Positions 34,838 through 45,558 of a DNA stretch of 64,000 nt are shown piece by piece; position 1 is the first letter of the stretch, and each line of letters begins with the position of its first letter. The notes under the pieces are model-generated. The model saw only the letters and a program-made list of their open reading frames with translations, made no database searches and was not told the DNA's origin. The position numbers and the translations under genes were made by a program. Origin of the DNA: Dyella sp. SG609. Lineage in GTDB: Bacteria > Pseudomonadota > Gammaproteobacteria > Xanthomonadales > Rhodanobacteraceae. The stretch is from positions 124,001 through 188,000 of the forward strand of contig NZ_JAAZQJ010000009.1 of the NCBI RefSeq assembly GCF_012275375.1, written 5' to 3'.

Positions 34838-36162
34838 GTGAACCGCTGCTCTATCACAGCACCCGCGGCGCCGCGGAAGGCGCCGGCATCGGCGAGGCGA
34901 TCGCCGCGGGCCTCGCACCCGATGGGGGCCTGTACGTGCCGGAAGCGCTGCCCAGCCTCAAGCCGGGCGACTTCGACGCGCAGGGCAGCCTCGCCGACAC
35001 CGCCGCGCGCCTGCTGCGCCCGTTCTTCGCCGGCCATGCGCTGGCCGCCGAACTGCCGGCCATCTGCGCCGAGGCCTTCGCCTTCGACGCGCCGCTGCGC
35101 CCGCTGCCGCAGCACCCCGGCGCCGCCATGCTGGAGCTGTTCCACGGCCCCAGCGCCGCGTTCAAGGATTTCGGCGCCCGCTTTCTCGCCAGCTGTTTCC
35201 GCCGCCTGCGCCATGCGGGCGAGCCGCCGCTGACGATCCTGGTCGCCACCTCCGGCGATACCGGCGCGGCGGTGGCCGCCGCGTTCCACCGGCAGCCGGG
35301 CGTGGAGGTGGTGATCCTCTATCCCGACGGGCTGGTCTCGCCGCGCCAGGCGCACCAGCTGGGCTGCTTCGGCGACAACGTGCGCGCGCTGCGCGTGGCC
35401 GGCCGCTTCGACGACTGCCAGCGCATGGTCAAGGCCGCGCTCAACGACAAGGCGCTGCAGGCGCAGCGGCCGCTGTCGTCCGCCAACAGCATCAGCCTCG
35501 GCCGCCTGCTGCCGCAGATGGCCTACTACGCGCACGCTTCGCTGCGCTGGTGGCACGAGCACGGCCGCCCGCTCAACTTCGTGGTGCCCACCGGCAATCT
35601 CGGCAATGCGCTCGCCGCGGTGTGGGTGCGCGAGATGGGACTGCCGGTCGGCGCCATCGAGCTGGCCTGCAATGCCAACGAGACGCTGCCGGATTACTTC
35701 GCCGGCGCTGCGTACGCGCCGCGCGCCGCGGTCGCGACGCTGGCCAATGCGATGGACGTGGGCGCGCCCAGCAACTTCGAGCGGCTGCGCTGGACCTTCC
35801 CCTACGACACGGACCTGCGCCAGCAGCTTTCCTCGCACAGCGTGGACGACCAGACCATCCGCGCCACCGTGCGCAGCCACGCCGCGCATGGCGAAGTGTT
35901 CTGCCCGCACACCGCTACCGCCATGCACCGGCTCGACCTTCGCGCGGACCGGGCCGACTGGGCCGTGGTGGCCACCGCGCATCCGGCCAAATTCGAAAGC
36001 GTCATCGAACCGCTGATCGGGCAGACCGTGCCCTTGCCGCCCGCACTGGCCGCCATGCTCGGCCGGCCGGCGCATGCCGAAGCGCTGGAAGCCAGCGACG
36101 AGGGGCTGAAGGCATGGCTGCTGGATGGAGCCGCGCCGCGGCAGGCGCGCCGGCTGGGTTGA
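34834..36162 (+). CDS. thrC: Threonine synthase
   Basis: A 442-residue PLP enzyme converting O-phosphohomoserine to threonine. N-terminal [10 protein letters not shown] and [11 protein letters not shown] are typical. The PLP lysine lies in [31 protein letters not shown] and [15 protein letters not shown] bind the cofactor phosphate region, and [13 protein letters not shown] is conserved in the family. The length fits the enterobacterial-type enzyme. It ends the thr operon. A hairpin GGTGAGG/CCTCACC (36224-36257) follows without a U-tract. The stretch 36163-36613 has no gene and is noticeably richer in A and T than its surroundings. Confidence 0.95.
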   Translation: MSEPLLYHSTRGAAEGAGIGEAIAAGLAPDGGLYVPEALPSLKPGDFDAQGSLADTAARLLRPFFAGHALAAELPAICAEAFAFDAPLRPLPQHPGAAMLELFHGPSAAFKDFGARFLASCFRRLRHAGEPPLTILVATSGDTGAAVAAAFHRQPGVEVVILYPDGLVSPRQAHQLGCFGDNVRALRVAGRFDDCQRMVKAALNDKALQAQRPLSSANSISLGRLLPQMAYYAHASLRWWHEHGRPLNFVVPTGNLGNALAAVWVREMGLPVGAIELACNANETLPDYFAGAAYAPRAAVATLANAMDVGAPSNFERLRWTFPYDTDLRQQLSSHSVDDQTIRATVRSHAAHGEVFCPHTATAMHRLDLRADRADWAVVATAHPAKFESVIEPLIGQTVPLPPALAAMLGRPAHAEALEASDEGLKAWLLDGAAPRQARRLG

Positions 36163-36398
36163 ATGTCCGGGCGAACGCGCGAGGCGGACGCATGGGCGAA
36201 CTGCAACCTTGGTTCTGCTGACCGGTGAGGGCGTCGGCACGCCCCGGCGGCCTCACCCGATGTACGCGATCGACCGCTTTTTGTGCCCCGCCGCAAGCGC
36301 TTTTCGCCCCGGTAAAGTTGGCCTCGAATGACTCCGTACGCCACTGCATGGTCTTGCATGCAGCTCGACGTACCAGTGGACGCAAAGCGCTGAAATGC

Positions 36399-36416
36399 GT
36401 CGACTTACTTGTCGAC
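36399..36416. promoter_or_regulatory. Candidate regulator site, GTCGAC inverted repeat
   Basis: GTCGAC-TTACTT-GTCGAC, two 6-bp palindromes 6 bp apart, in the A/T-rich region about 160 bp upstream of the ilv promoter. There is no direct evidence of a binding protein. Confidence 0.3.
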
Positions 36417-36537
36417 CTTCGATGCGATATGTAGGAATGGTCTGATTTCCAGGCTTTTCCTCGATCCATGCGCATCCACGAAATCACCACGAATAATCGC
36501 GCTCTCATCGCATCCAGCCATCTGGACGTCCAAATGT

Positions 36538-36560
36538 GATCGAGCAAACTTTTTTCGATC
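36538..36560. promoter_or_regulatory. Candidate regulator site just upstream of the ilv -35
   Basis: GATCGA and TCGATC arms separated by 11 bp (which include CAAACTTTTT), ending 16 bp before the -35. The position suits an activator, but the protein is unknown. Confidence 0.35.
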
Positions 36561-36576
36561 ATTACACAAGAAACTG

Positions 36577-36606
36577 TTGACACGCCCCGACGAGCCCCGT
36601 TAGGGT
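36577..36606 (+). promoter_or_regulatory. ilv-leu operon promoter
   Basis: A perfect TTGACA -35 (36577-36582), an 18-nt spacer and a weak TAGGGT -10 (36601-36606). As in the thr promoter, the leader ATG begins 8 nt after the last -10 base, placing the expected start site at or next to the initiation codon. Confidence 0.65.
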
Positions 36607-36613
36607 CGATGAC

Positions 36614-36751
36614 ATGTCGCATCGCAACACCACCGCCAGCATCGCCGAAAGGACCCGCCCTCCAGCGGTTCACGGCCTGCTGCGGCTCCGCGGCAACCTC
36701 CTTCTTGCCCTTGTACTCGTACTCCTTATTACCAACGGAGGTGCGGGCTGA
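36614..36751 (+). CDS. ilvL: ilv-leu attenuator leader peptide
   Basis: A 45-residue peptide starting MSHRNTTAS and ending with the control region LLLALVLVLLIT followed by NGGAG. Leu, Val and Ile codons make up 10 of 12 positions there, matching the three end products of the operon. A further LLRL cluster lies at residues 22-25. The stop (36749-36751) follows the antiterminator strand, and the terminator lies 47 nt further on. There is no Shine-Dalgarno before the ATG, consistent with leaderless translation from the promoter at 36577. Confidence 0.85.
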   Translation: MSHRNTTASIAERTRPPAVHGLLRLRGNLLLALVLVLLITNGGAG

Positions 36752-36808
36752 GGGCGTGTGTCCAGGTAAAGCAAGACTGACCTGAATACTCCTAAAGAAC
36801 CCCGCACC
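36737..36808 (+). promoter_or_regulatory. ilv attenuator: antiterminator pairing
   Basis: GGTGCGGG (36740-36747), at the end of the leader peptide, is exactly complementary to CCCGCACC (36801-36808), and this pairing destroys the left arm of the terminator. The larger strand GGAGGTGCGGG (36737-36747) can also pair, with one bulged T, with CCCGCCCTCC (36654-36663), a possible 1:2 structure. The 2:3 and 3:4 strands are therefore both well defined; the 1:2 pairing lies before the Leu/Val codons and is less certain. Confidence 0.75.
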
Positions 36809-36830
36809 CGAACAGGATGCGGGGTTTTTT
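36798..36830 (+). terminator. ilv attenuator terminator
   Basis: Stem AACCCCGCA (36798-36806) with TGCGGGGTT (36818-36826), an 11-nt loop and a run of six T (36825-36830), 35 bp before the leuA start. It is the best intrinsic terminator in the window. Confidence 0.92.
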
Positions 36831-36864
36831 GTTGCCCTCGGCCCAGCACCGCAACGGAGCCGAC

Positions 36865-38468
<1,604 letters not shown>

Positions 38469-38472
<4 letters not shown>

Positions 38473-39410
38473 CCACGCCCTTTCTCTGGCACAACGGCCA
38501 GATCAAGCCGTGGACCGAAGCCACGGTCCACGTCAGCACCCACGCGCTGCACTACGGCTCCTCCGTGTTCGAAGGCGAGCGCGTGTACGCCACGCCGCTG
38601 GGCCCGGCCTATTTCCGCCTGGCCGACCACACCCGCCGCCTGTTCGAGTCGGCGCGCGTGTACGAGATCGAGATCGGCTACAGCGAAGACGAGATCAACG
38701 CCGCCTGCATGGAAGTGATCCGCGCCAACCGCATGAGTTCAGCCTACGTGCGCCCGATCGTGTTCCGCGGCGCGGGCGGCCTGGGCGTGCTGGCCAAGCC
38801 CGGCGCGCCGGTGGACGTGGCGATCATGGCGATGGAATGGGGCGCCTATCTCGGCGATGCGCGCGAGCACGGCGCCGACGTGTGCGTGTCCTCCTGGCAG
38901 CGCCCCGCGCCGAACACCGTGCCGAGCTGGGCCAAGGCCGGCGGCAATTACCTGAGCAGCCAGCTGATCGGCCTGGAAGCGCGCCGCGGCGGCTACGCCG
39001 AAGGCATCGCGCTCGGCCACAACGGCCTGCTGAGCGAGGGCGCCGGCGAAAACGTGTTCGTGGTGAAGAACGGCAAGCTGCTCACGCCTCCGACCAGCGC
39101 CGGCATCCTGGCCGGCATCACCCGCGACACCGTGATGACGCTGGCGGAAGACCTGGGCATCAAGGTCGAGGAACGCGACCTGCCGCGCGAAGCGCTGTAC
39201 ACCGCCGACGAAGTGTTCATGACCGGCACCGCCGCCGAGATCACCCCCGTGCGCTCGGTCGACCGCAAGCCGGTCGGCACCGGCCGCCCCGGCCCGGTCA
39301 CCCGCGCCCTGCAGGACGCCTTCTTCGGCCTGTTCGACGGCACCACGGACGACCGCTGGGGCTGGCTGACGCCGGTGCACACGCAAGCCACCGAGCAGGT
39401 GGCCGCATGA
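38469..39410 (+). CDS. ilvE: Branched-chain amino acid aminotransferase
   Basis: A 313-residue fold-type IV PLP aminotransferase for the last step of Ile, Val and Leu synthesis. Signatures: [31 protein letters not shown], the PLP-lysine region [29 protein letters not shown] and the phosphate-binding [13 protein letters not shown]. Length and motifs match IlvE rather than D-amino acid transaminase or aminodeoxychorismate lyase. ATGA overlaps join it to leuA and leuC. Confidence 0.96.
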
Positions 39411-40819
39411 GCGCGCGCACCCTGTTCGAGAAATTGTGGGATGCGCATGTCGTCGCGCCCGAAACCGCCGACACGCCGGCCATCCTGTACATCGACCTGC
39501 ACCTGGTGCACGAAGTCACGTCGCCGCAGGCCTTCAGCGAACTGCGCGAGCGCGGCCTGAAACTGCGCCGCGCCGACCGCACCCTGGCCACGCTGGATCA
39601 CTCCACGCCCACGCTGCCCGCGAACGACAAGGGCGAGCGCCCCTACGCCAACGAGGAAGCGAAAGCCCAGGTCGCCCAGCTGGAAGCGAACTGCCGCGAG
39701 TTCGGCGTCGAGCTGCACGGCTGGGACAGCAGCGAGCGCGGCATCGTGCACGTGATCGGCCCGGAGCTGGGCGCGACCCAGCCGGGCATGACCATCGTCT
39801 GCGGCGACAGCCACACCTCCACGCACGGTGCGTTCGGCGCGCTGGCGTTCGGCATCGGCACCACCGAAGTCGGCCACGTGATGGCCACGCAATGCCTGCT
39901 GCAGCGCAAGCCCAGGACGCTGGCCATCCACGTCGACGGCCAGCTGCCCAAGGGCGTGGGCGCGAAGGACCTGATCCTGCACATCATCGGCGAGATCGGC
40001 GTCGACGGCGGCACCGGCCACGTCATCGAATACCGCGGCGAAGCCATCGAGGCGCTGTCGATGGACGAGCGCATGACGGTGTGCAACATGTCGATCGAAG
40101 CCGGCGCGCGCGCTGGCCTGATCGCGCCGGACGAGGTCACCTTCGATTGGCTGAAGGGCCGTCCGCGCGTGCCGCAAGGCGCCGCCTGGGACGCTGCCGT
40201 TGCCAAGTGGCGCGCGCTGCGCACCGACGCCGGCGCCAGCTACGACCGCGAAGTGCGCATCGACGCCAGCAAGGTCAAGCCCACCGTCACCTACGGCACC
40301 CATCCGGGCATGGCCATCGCCATGGACGTGCCGGTACCCGCCGCACGCACCGCGCAGGAAACCCGCGCGCTGGACTACATGCGCGCGCAGCCGGGCAAGC
40401 CGATGCAGGGCACGCCGGTGGATGTCGTCTTCATCGGCAGCTGCACCAACTCGCGCCTGTCGGATCTGCGCGAGGCGGCCGAGATCCTGCGCGGCCGCCG
40501 CATCGCCGACGGCGTGCGCATGCTGGTGGTACCGGGCTCCGAAGCGGTGCGCCGCGATGCCGAGCGCGAAGGCCTGCACCAGGTGTTCACCGCGGCCGGC
40601 GCCGAGTGGCGCGTGCCGGGCTGCTCGATGTGCATCGCCATGAACGGCGACCTGGCGCAACCGGGCCAGCTGGTGGTGAGCACCTCCAACCGCAACTTCG
40701 AAGGCCGCCAGGGCAAGGGCGCGCGCACCGTGCTGGCCAGCCCCGCCACCGCCGCCGCCTCCGCCCTTGCCGGTTCCATCGCCGACCCGCGCGAATACCT
40801 GGTGGAGGCTGCCGCGTGA
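39407..40819 (+). CDS. leuC: 3-isopropylmalate dehydratase large subunit
   Basis: A 470-residue aconitase-family subunit isomerising 2- to 3-isopropylmalate together with LeuD. N-terminal [12 protein letters not shown] and [16 protein letters not shown] are typical. [22 protein letters not shown] is the substrate region. The [4Fe-4S] ligands are the Cys in IGSCTNSR and the pair in [10 protein letters not shown]. It overlaps ilvE by 4 bp but is followed, unusually for this operon, by a 101-bp gap filled with repeat hairpins before leuD. Confidence 0.97.
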   Translation: MSARTLFEKLWDAHVVAPETADTPAILYIDLHLVHEVTSPQAFSELRERGLKLRRADRTLATLDHSTPTLPANDKGERPYANEEAKAQVAQLEANCREFGVELHGWDSSERGIVHVIGPELGATQPGMTIVCGDSHTSTHGAFGALAFGIGTTEVGHVMATQCLLQRKPRTLAIHVDGQLPKGVGAKDLILHIIGEIGVDGGTGHVIEYRGEAIEALSMDERMTVCNMSIEAGARAGLIAPDEVTFDWLKGRPRVPQGAAWDAAVAKWRALRTDAGASYDREVRIDASKVKPTVTYGTHPGMAIAMDVPVPAARTAQETRALDYMRAQPGKPMQGTPVDVVFIGSCTNSRLSDLREAAEILRGRRIADGVRMLVVPGSEAVRRDAEREGLHQVFTAAGAEWRVPGCSMCIAMNGDLAQPGQLVVSTSNRNFEGRQGKGARTVLASPATAAASALAGSIADPREYLVEAAA

Positions 40820-40836
40820 TTTCGATGTGCGCTACC

Positions 40837-40896
40837 GCGAGCACCCGCCCCTCATCCGCCCCTTCGGGGCACCTTCTCCCCGGCGGGGAGAAGGGC
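40837..40896. repeat. Family-2 repeat inside the leu operon
   Basis: Two back-to-back perfect hairpins between leuC and leuD: GCCCC-TTC-GGGGC (40858-40870) and CCTTCTCCCC-GGC-GGGGAGAAGG (40872-40894). The flanking CACCCGCCCCTCATCCG and the second hairpin match the repeat after cpdB. Neither has a U-tract. The leuD ribosome-binding region (CTTCGGGAG) starts about 10 bp later. Confidence 0.82.
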
Positions 40897-40920
40897 ATCT
40901 GTCCTTCGGGAGTTTATTGA

Positions 40921-41505
40921 ATGAAGCCCGTCACCCGCCTCCATTCCCGCACCGCCGTGCTGGCCGACGAGAACATCGACACCGACCGCATCATCCCGGC
41001 GCGCTTCCTCACCACCACCGAGCGCGCTGGCCTGGGCAAGCTGTGCTTCAACGACTGGCGCTACCTGCCGGACGGCAGCGACAACCCGGCCTTCCCGCTC
41101 AACCAGCCGCAGGCCAAGGGCTGCGCCATCCTGGTCGCCGGCCGCAACTTCGGCTGCGGTTCCTCGCGCGAACACGCGCCATGGGCGCTGCTGGACTACG
41201 GCATCCAGGCGGTGCTGTGCAGCGAGATCGCCGACATCTTCCGCAACAACGCGCTGAAGAACGGCCTGCTGGCCATCGTGGTGTCCGAAGCCGAGCACCA
41301 CTGGCTGCTGACCCACCCCGGCACCGAGCTGACCATCGACGTGCAAGGCCAGTACATCGCCCTGCCCGATGGCGGCCGCATCCCGTTCCAGCTCGAACCC
41401 TTCGCCCGCCATTGCCTGCTGAACGGCGTCGACCAGCTCGGCTACCTGCTGCAGCACGCCGACGCCATCGCCCACTACGAACAGCATCTGGAGCAAGCCG
41501 CATGA
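40921..41505 (+). CDS. leuD: 3-isopropylmalate dehydratase small subunit
   Basis: A 194-residue swivel-domain partner of Leu[16 protein letters not shown], the conserved [17 protein letters not shown] and [11 protein letters not shown] are all present, and the length is right for LeuD. A CGGGAG ribosome-binding site sits 8 nt before the ATG. The stop overlaps the leuB start (ATGA), so after the repeat-filled gap translational coupling resumes. Confidence 0.97.
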   Translation: MKPVTRLHSRTAVLADENIDTDRIIPARFLTTTERAGLGKLCFNDWRYLPDGSDNPAFPLNQPQAKGCAILVAGRNFGCGSSREHAPWALLDYGIQAVLCSEIADIFRNNALKNGLLAIVVSEAEHHWLLTHPGTELTIDVQGQYIALPDGGRIPFQLEPFARHCLLNGVDQLGYLLQHADAIAHYEQHLEQAA

Positions 41506-42599
41506 AAGCCCGCATCGTCACCCTGCCCGGCGACGGCGTCGGTCCGGAAGTCACCGCCGCCGCCGTTGCCGTGCTGGAAGCCGTCGCCGCCCATTACGAG
41601 CACAGCTTCGAGTACGAGGAACACCTGATCGGCGGCTGCGCCATCGACGCCACCGGCGAGCCGCTGCCGGCCGATGCGCTGGCCGCGTGCCAGTCCGCCG
41701 ACGCGGTGCTGCTGGGCGCGGTGGGCGGGCCGAAGTGGTCCGACCCGTCCGCGCCGGTGCGCCCCGAGCAGGGCCTGCTGGCGCTGCGCGCGGCGCTGGG
41801 CGTCTACGCCAACCTGCGTCCGCTGCAGGTGCATCCGGCGCTGACCGCGCTGTCGCCGCTGAAGGACGACAAGCTGCGCAACGTGGACGTGCTGTTCGTG
41901 CGCGAGCTCACCGGCGGCGCCTACTTCGGCGCCAAGACGCGCACCGCCGACACCGCCACCGACGAGTGCAAGTACACCGTGGCCGAAGTCGAGCGCGTGG
42001 TGCGGCGCGCCTTCGAGCTGGCACGCGGCCGCCGTCACAAGGTCACCTCGGTGGACAAGGCCAACGTGCTGGAAACCTCGCGCCTGTGGCGCAGCACGGT
42101 GCAGCGCATCGCCGCCGACTATCCGGACGTGAAACTCGAACACCAGCTGGTCGACTCCATGGCCATGCTCCTGCTGACCCAGCCGGCCAGCTACGACGTG
42201 GTGGTCACCGAGAACCTGTTCGGCGACATCCTCACCGACGAAGCCGCCGCGCTGGCCGGTTCGCTGGGCCTGCTGCCCTCGGCCTCGCTGGGCGAAGGCG
42301 CGCGCGGCCTGTACGAGCCGATCCACGGCTCCGCGCCGGACATCGCCGGCAAGGGCGTGGCCAACCCGGTCGGCGCGATCCTGTCCACCGCCATGCTGCT
42401 GCGCCACTCGCTGGGCCTGGAAGAAGAAGCCGGCGCGGTGGAAGCGGCCGTGGAGCACGTGCTGCAGCACGGCCCGCGCAGCCGCGACATCGGCGGCGAC
42501 GCCGGCACCGCGGCGATCCGCGCAGCGGTGGTCGCGGCGCTGGACGAGCACGTCGCCAACTCGGAAGCCTTTTTCAGCGGAGCGCGCGCGTGCGGCTAA
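41502..42599 (+). CDS. leuB: 3-isopropylmalate dehydrogenase
   Basis: A 365-residue NAD-dependent decarboxylating dehydrogenase, third step of the leucine branch. N-terminal [21 protein letters not shown], the substrate-specific [46 protein letters not shown] and the signature [27 protein letters not shown] identify IPMDH rather than isocitrate dehydrogenase. It is separated from ilvD by 168 bp. Confidence 0.97.
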   Translation: MKARIVTLPGDGVGPEVTAAAVAVLEAVAAHYEHSFEYEEHLIGGCAIDATGEPLPADALAACQSADAVLLGAVGGPKWSDPSAPVRPEQGLLALRAALGVYANLRPLQVHPALTALSPLKDDKLRNVDVLFVRELTGGAYFGAKTRTADTATDECKYTVAEVERVVRRAFELARGRRHKVTSVDKANVLETSRLWRSTVQRIAADYPDVKLEHQLVDSMAMLLLTQPASYDVVVTENLFGDILTDEAAALAGSLGLLPSASLGEGARGLYEPIHGSAPDIAGKGVANPVGAILSTAMLLRHSLGLEEEAGAVEAAVEHVLQHGPRSRDIGGDAGTAAIRAAVVAALDEHVANSEAFFSGARACG

Positions 42600-42624
42600 C
42601 GGCTGCCCGCGCGGCTTCCGTGCC

Positions 42625-42733
42625 GCCTGCTTCCCCCTGCGCGCGGCGGGATATGAGGGCGTCGCTCACTCCGCCCCGAGTGAACGCCACTCCCCGCGCC
42701 CTGTCCCGCGTGCCCCTGCGCGCAGGGGGAGCA
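42625..42733. repeat. Inverted repeat between leuB and ilvD
   Basis: GCTTCCCCCTGCGCGC (about 42628) and GCGCGCAGGGGGAGC (about 42718) are complementary, about 75 bp apart. The region 42600-42767 has no gene and is the widest gap after leuD. A regulatory role is possible but unproven. Confidence 0.6.
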
Positions 42734-42767
42734 ACCTGTTGTCATGCCATCCGGAGCGTTTCTTTCC

Positions 42768-44489
42768 ATGCGCAGTGATCTCATCAAGACCGGCGCCGAC
42801 CGCGCCCCCGCGCGCGCGATGCTGCGCGCCACCGGGCTGGACGACGGCGCCATCGCCAAGCCGCTGGTGGCGGTGGTGCATACCTGGTCCAACGTCAGCC
42901 CCTGCAATCTCAACCTGCGCGAACTGGCCGAGCACGTGGCCGAAGGCATCCGCGCCGCCGGCGGCACGCCGGTGGAGTTCAACACCATCGCGGTCACCGA
43001 CGGCATCGCCATGGGCACGCCCGGCATGCGCGCCTCGCTGATCAGCCGCGAAGTGATCACCGACTCGATCGAGCTGGCCGTCGACGGCCACTGCCTCGAC
43101 GCGATGGTGGTGCTGTGCGGCTGCGACAAGACCATCCCCGCCGCTGCCATGGCCATGGCGCGCCTGGATATCCCGGCGGTGGCGCTGTACGGCGGCACCA
43201 TCGCGCACGGCACGCACGACCAGCACCCGATCACCATCCAGCAGGTGTTCGAAGCGGTCGGCGCGCACGGCGCGGGCAAGATCGACGACGCCGAACTGGC
43301 CTCGGTCGAGCGCGACGCCTGCCCCGGCGCCGGCGCCTGCGGCGGCCAGTTCACCGCCAACACCATGGCCATGGTGCTGACCACGCTGGGCCTGTCGCCG
43401 ATGGGCTTCAACGACATTCCCGCCACGCATCCGGCCAAGGCCGCCGCCGCGCGCCGCTGCGGCGAGCTGGTGATGGACTGCCTGCGCGAGCAGCGCACGC
43501 CGCGCGGCTTGATCAACCGCACTTCGCTGCGCAATGCCGCGCGCATGGTCGCCGCCACCGCAGGCTCCACCAATGCGGTGCTGCATCTGCTGGCGATCGC
43601 GCGCGAGGCCGGCGCACCATGGACGCTGGAGGATTTCGAGCCGGCCTCCGTGCATACGCCGGTGATCGCCGACCTGCTGCCCGGCGGCCGCTACACCGCG
43701 GTGGAAATGTTCGGCGCCGGCGGCGCCGCGCGCGTGGCGCAGGAACTGATCGCCGCGGACATGCTGGAAGACGCCCCCACCGTCACCGGCCGCAGCCTGT
43801 TCGAGGAAGCCGCGGCGGCGCCGCGCGCGGCGGAGCAGGACGTGATCCTGCCGGTCGCCCGGCCGCTCAAGCCGCGCGGCGGCTATTCCATCCTGTACGG
43901 CAACCTCGCGCCGGAAGGCTGCATCCTGAAGATTCCCGGTAAGAGCGGTGCCGGCAAGGGCGCCACGCATTTCGAAGGCACCGCCCGCGTGTTCGAGAGC
44001 GAGGAGCAGGCCTTCGCCGCCGTGCAGCAAGGCCGCATCGCCAAGGGCGACGTGATCGTGATCCGCAACGAAGGCCCGGCAGGCGGCCCCGGCATGCGCG
44101 AGATGCTCGGCGTCACCGCCGCGCTGATCGGCCGCGGCCTGGGCGACGACGTGGCGCTGATCACCGACGGCCGCTTCTCCGGCGCCACCCACGGTTTCAT
44201 GGTCGGCCACATGGCGCCCGAAGCCGTGCGCGGCGGCCCGATCGCGCTGCTGCGCGACGGCGACCGCATCCGCATCGACGCCGGCCTGCGCGCCATCGAA
44301 ACCGACGCGGACCTGGCCGAACGCCGCAAGCACTGGACCGCACCCGCACCGAAAGTCACCACCGGCGCCCTGGCCAAGTACGCGCGCCTGGTCGGTTCCG
44401 CCTCCGACGGCGCCAACACCCATCCGAACACCGCTGTCTCCACCCCCACACACGTTCAAGTCACCGCTACCGAAGGAGTCACCGCATGA
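42768..44489 (+). CDS. ilvD: Dihydroxy-acid dehydratase
   Basis: A 573-residue Fe-S dehydratase common to Ile and Val synthesis. I use the ATG at 42768 ([19 protein letters not shown]), which has CGGAGC upstream; an ATG at 42744 adds eight unconserved residues. Cluster-binding motifs are [17 protein letters not shown] and [43 protein letters not shown] and [16 protein letters not shown] follow in the usual order. The last ~35 residues, rich in Thr, Ala and Pro, extend past the usual end. It overlaps ilvC by 4 bp. Confidence 0.96.
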   Translation: MRSDLIKTGADRAPARAMLRATGLDDGAIAKPLVAVVHTWSNVSPCNLNLRELAEHVAEGIRAAGGTPVEFNTIAVTDGIAMGTPGMRASLISREVITDSIELAVDGHCLDAMVVLCGCDKTIPAAAMAMARLDIPAVALYGGTIAHGTHDQHPITIQQVFEAVGAHGAGKIDDAELASVERDACPGAGACGGQFTANTMAMVLTTLGLSPMGFNDIPATHPAKAAAARRCGELVMDCLREQRTPRGLINRTSLRNAARMVAATAGSTNAVLHLLAIAREAGAPWTLEDFEPASVHTPVIADLLPGGRYTAVEMFGAGGAARVAQELIAADMLEDAPTVTGRSLFEEAAAAPRAAEQDVILPVARPLKPRGGYSILYGNLAPEGCILKIPGKSGAGKGATHFEGTARVFESEEQAFAAVQQGRIAKGDVIVIRNEGPAGGPGMREMLGVTAALIGRGLGDDVALITDGRFSGATHGFMVGHMAPEAVRGGPIALLRDGDRIRIDAGLRAIETDADLAERRKHWTAPAPKVTTGALAKYARLVGSASDGANTHPNTAVSTPTHVQVTATEGVTA

Positions 44490-45514
44490 GCAGCACCACT
44501 TCCAACCCGACGCTGGCCAACGCCCGCATCGCCGTGCTCGGCTACGGCAGCCAGGGCCGCGCGCACGCCCTCAACCTGCGCGACTCCGGCCTCGACGTCG
44601 TGGTCGGCCTGCGCAAGGGCGGCCCCTCGTGGGAGCGCGCCACCGCCGAAGGCTTCAAGGTGGCCGAGCCGGGCGACGCCGTGCGCGGCGCCGACCTGGT
44701 CGCGGTGCTGACGCCCGACATGGTGCAGCCGGCGCTGTACAAGGAATCGATCGAGCCGAACATCAAGGCCGGCGCGGCCCTGCTGTTCGCGCACGGCTTC
44801 AACGTGCACTTCAAGCAGATCGCCCCGCGCGAGGACATCGACGTGATCCTGGTCGCGCCCAAGGGCCCGGGCGCGCTGGTGCGCCGTGAATACGAGATCG
44901 GCCGCGGCGTACCCAGCATCTGGGCGATCCACCAGGACGTCACCGGCGAGGCCGAAGCCAAGGCCAAGGCCTATGCCGACGGCATCGGCGGCGGCCGCGC
45001 CCTGCTGATCAAGACCGACTTCAAGGAAGAGACCGAGACGGATCTGTTCGGCGAGCAGGCCGTGCTGTGCGGCGGCGCCAGCTCGCTGGTGCAGGCCGGC
45101 TTCGAGACCCTGGTGGAAGCCGGCTACCAGCCGGAGATCGCCTACTACGAAGTGCTGCACGAGCTGAAGCTGATCGTGGACCTGTTCTACGAAGGCGGCA
45201 TCGCGCGCATGCTGGAATTCGTCTCCGAGACCGCGCAGTACGGCGACTACGTCAGCGGCCCGCGCGTGATCGACGCCGGCACCAAGGCGCGCATGAAGGA
45301 CGTGCTCACCGACATCCAGGACGGCACCTTCGCGCGCAACTGGATCGCCGAGTACCAGGCCGGCCTGCCCAACTACAAGCGCTTCAAGCAGGCGGACCTG
45401 GAGCATCCGATCGAGCAGGTCGGCGCCAAGCTGCGCGCGCGCATGTCCTGGCTGCAGGCCGGCGCCGCCGCGGCCGGCAAGCCCGCCGCCGAGCCGCTGA
45501 AGAAAACCGGCTGA
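44486..45514 (+). CDS. ilvC: Ketol-acid reductoisomerase, class I
   Basis: A 342-residue NADPH-dependent enzyme for the second step of Ile/Val synthesis. The nucleotide loop is [19 protein letters not shown]. Metal and substrate motifs [37 protein letters not shown] and ISETAQYG-like [10 protein letters not shown] are conserved, and the short length identifies class I. A strong hairpin with four T lies directly after the stop. Confidence 0.97.
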   Translation: MSSTTSNPTLANARIAVLGYGSQGRAHALNLRDSGLDVVVGLRKGGPSWERATAEGFKVAEPGDAVRGADLVAVLTPDMVQPALYKESIEPNIKAGAALLFAHGFNVHFKQIAPREDIDVILVAPKGPGALVRREYEIGRGVPSIWAIHQDVTGEAEAKAKAYADGIGGGRALLIKTDFKEETETDLFGEQAVLCGGASSLVQAGFETLVEAGYQPEIAYYEVLHELKLIVDLFYEGGIARMLEFVSETAQYGDYVSGPRVIDAGTKARMKDVLTDIQDGTFARNWIAEYQAGLPNYKRFKQADLEHPIEQVGAKLRARMSWLQAGAAAAGKPAAEPLKKTG

Positions 45515-45523
45515 GCCACCCCG

Positions 45524-45550
45524 CCCCTCGCCGCGACGGCGAGGGGTTTT
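45524..45550 (+). terminator. Intrinsic terminator-like hairpin between ilvC and ilvG
   Basis: Perfect 10-bp stem CCCCTCGCCG (45524-45533) and CGGCGAGGGG (45537-45546) with a 3-nt loop and four T. It is internal to the operon, 10 bp after ilvC, and its right arm (GAGGGG) could also serve as the ribosome-binding site of ilvG. It may reduce expression of ilvG-ilvM-ilvA relative to the upstream genes. Confidence 0.75.
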
Positions 45551-45558
45551 CATTTGCC

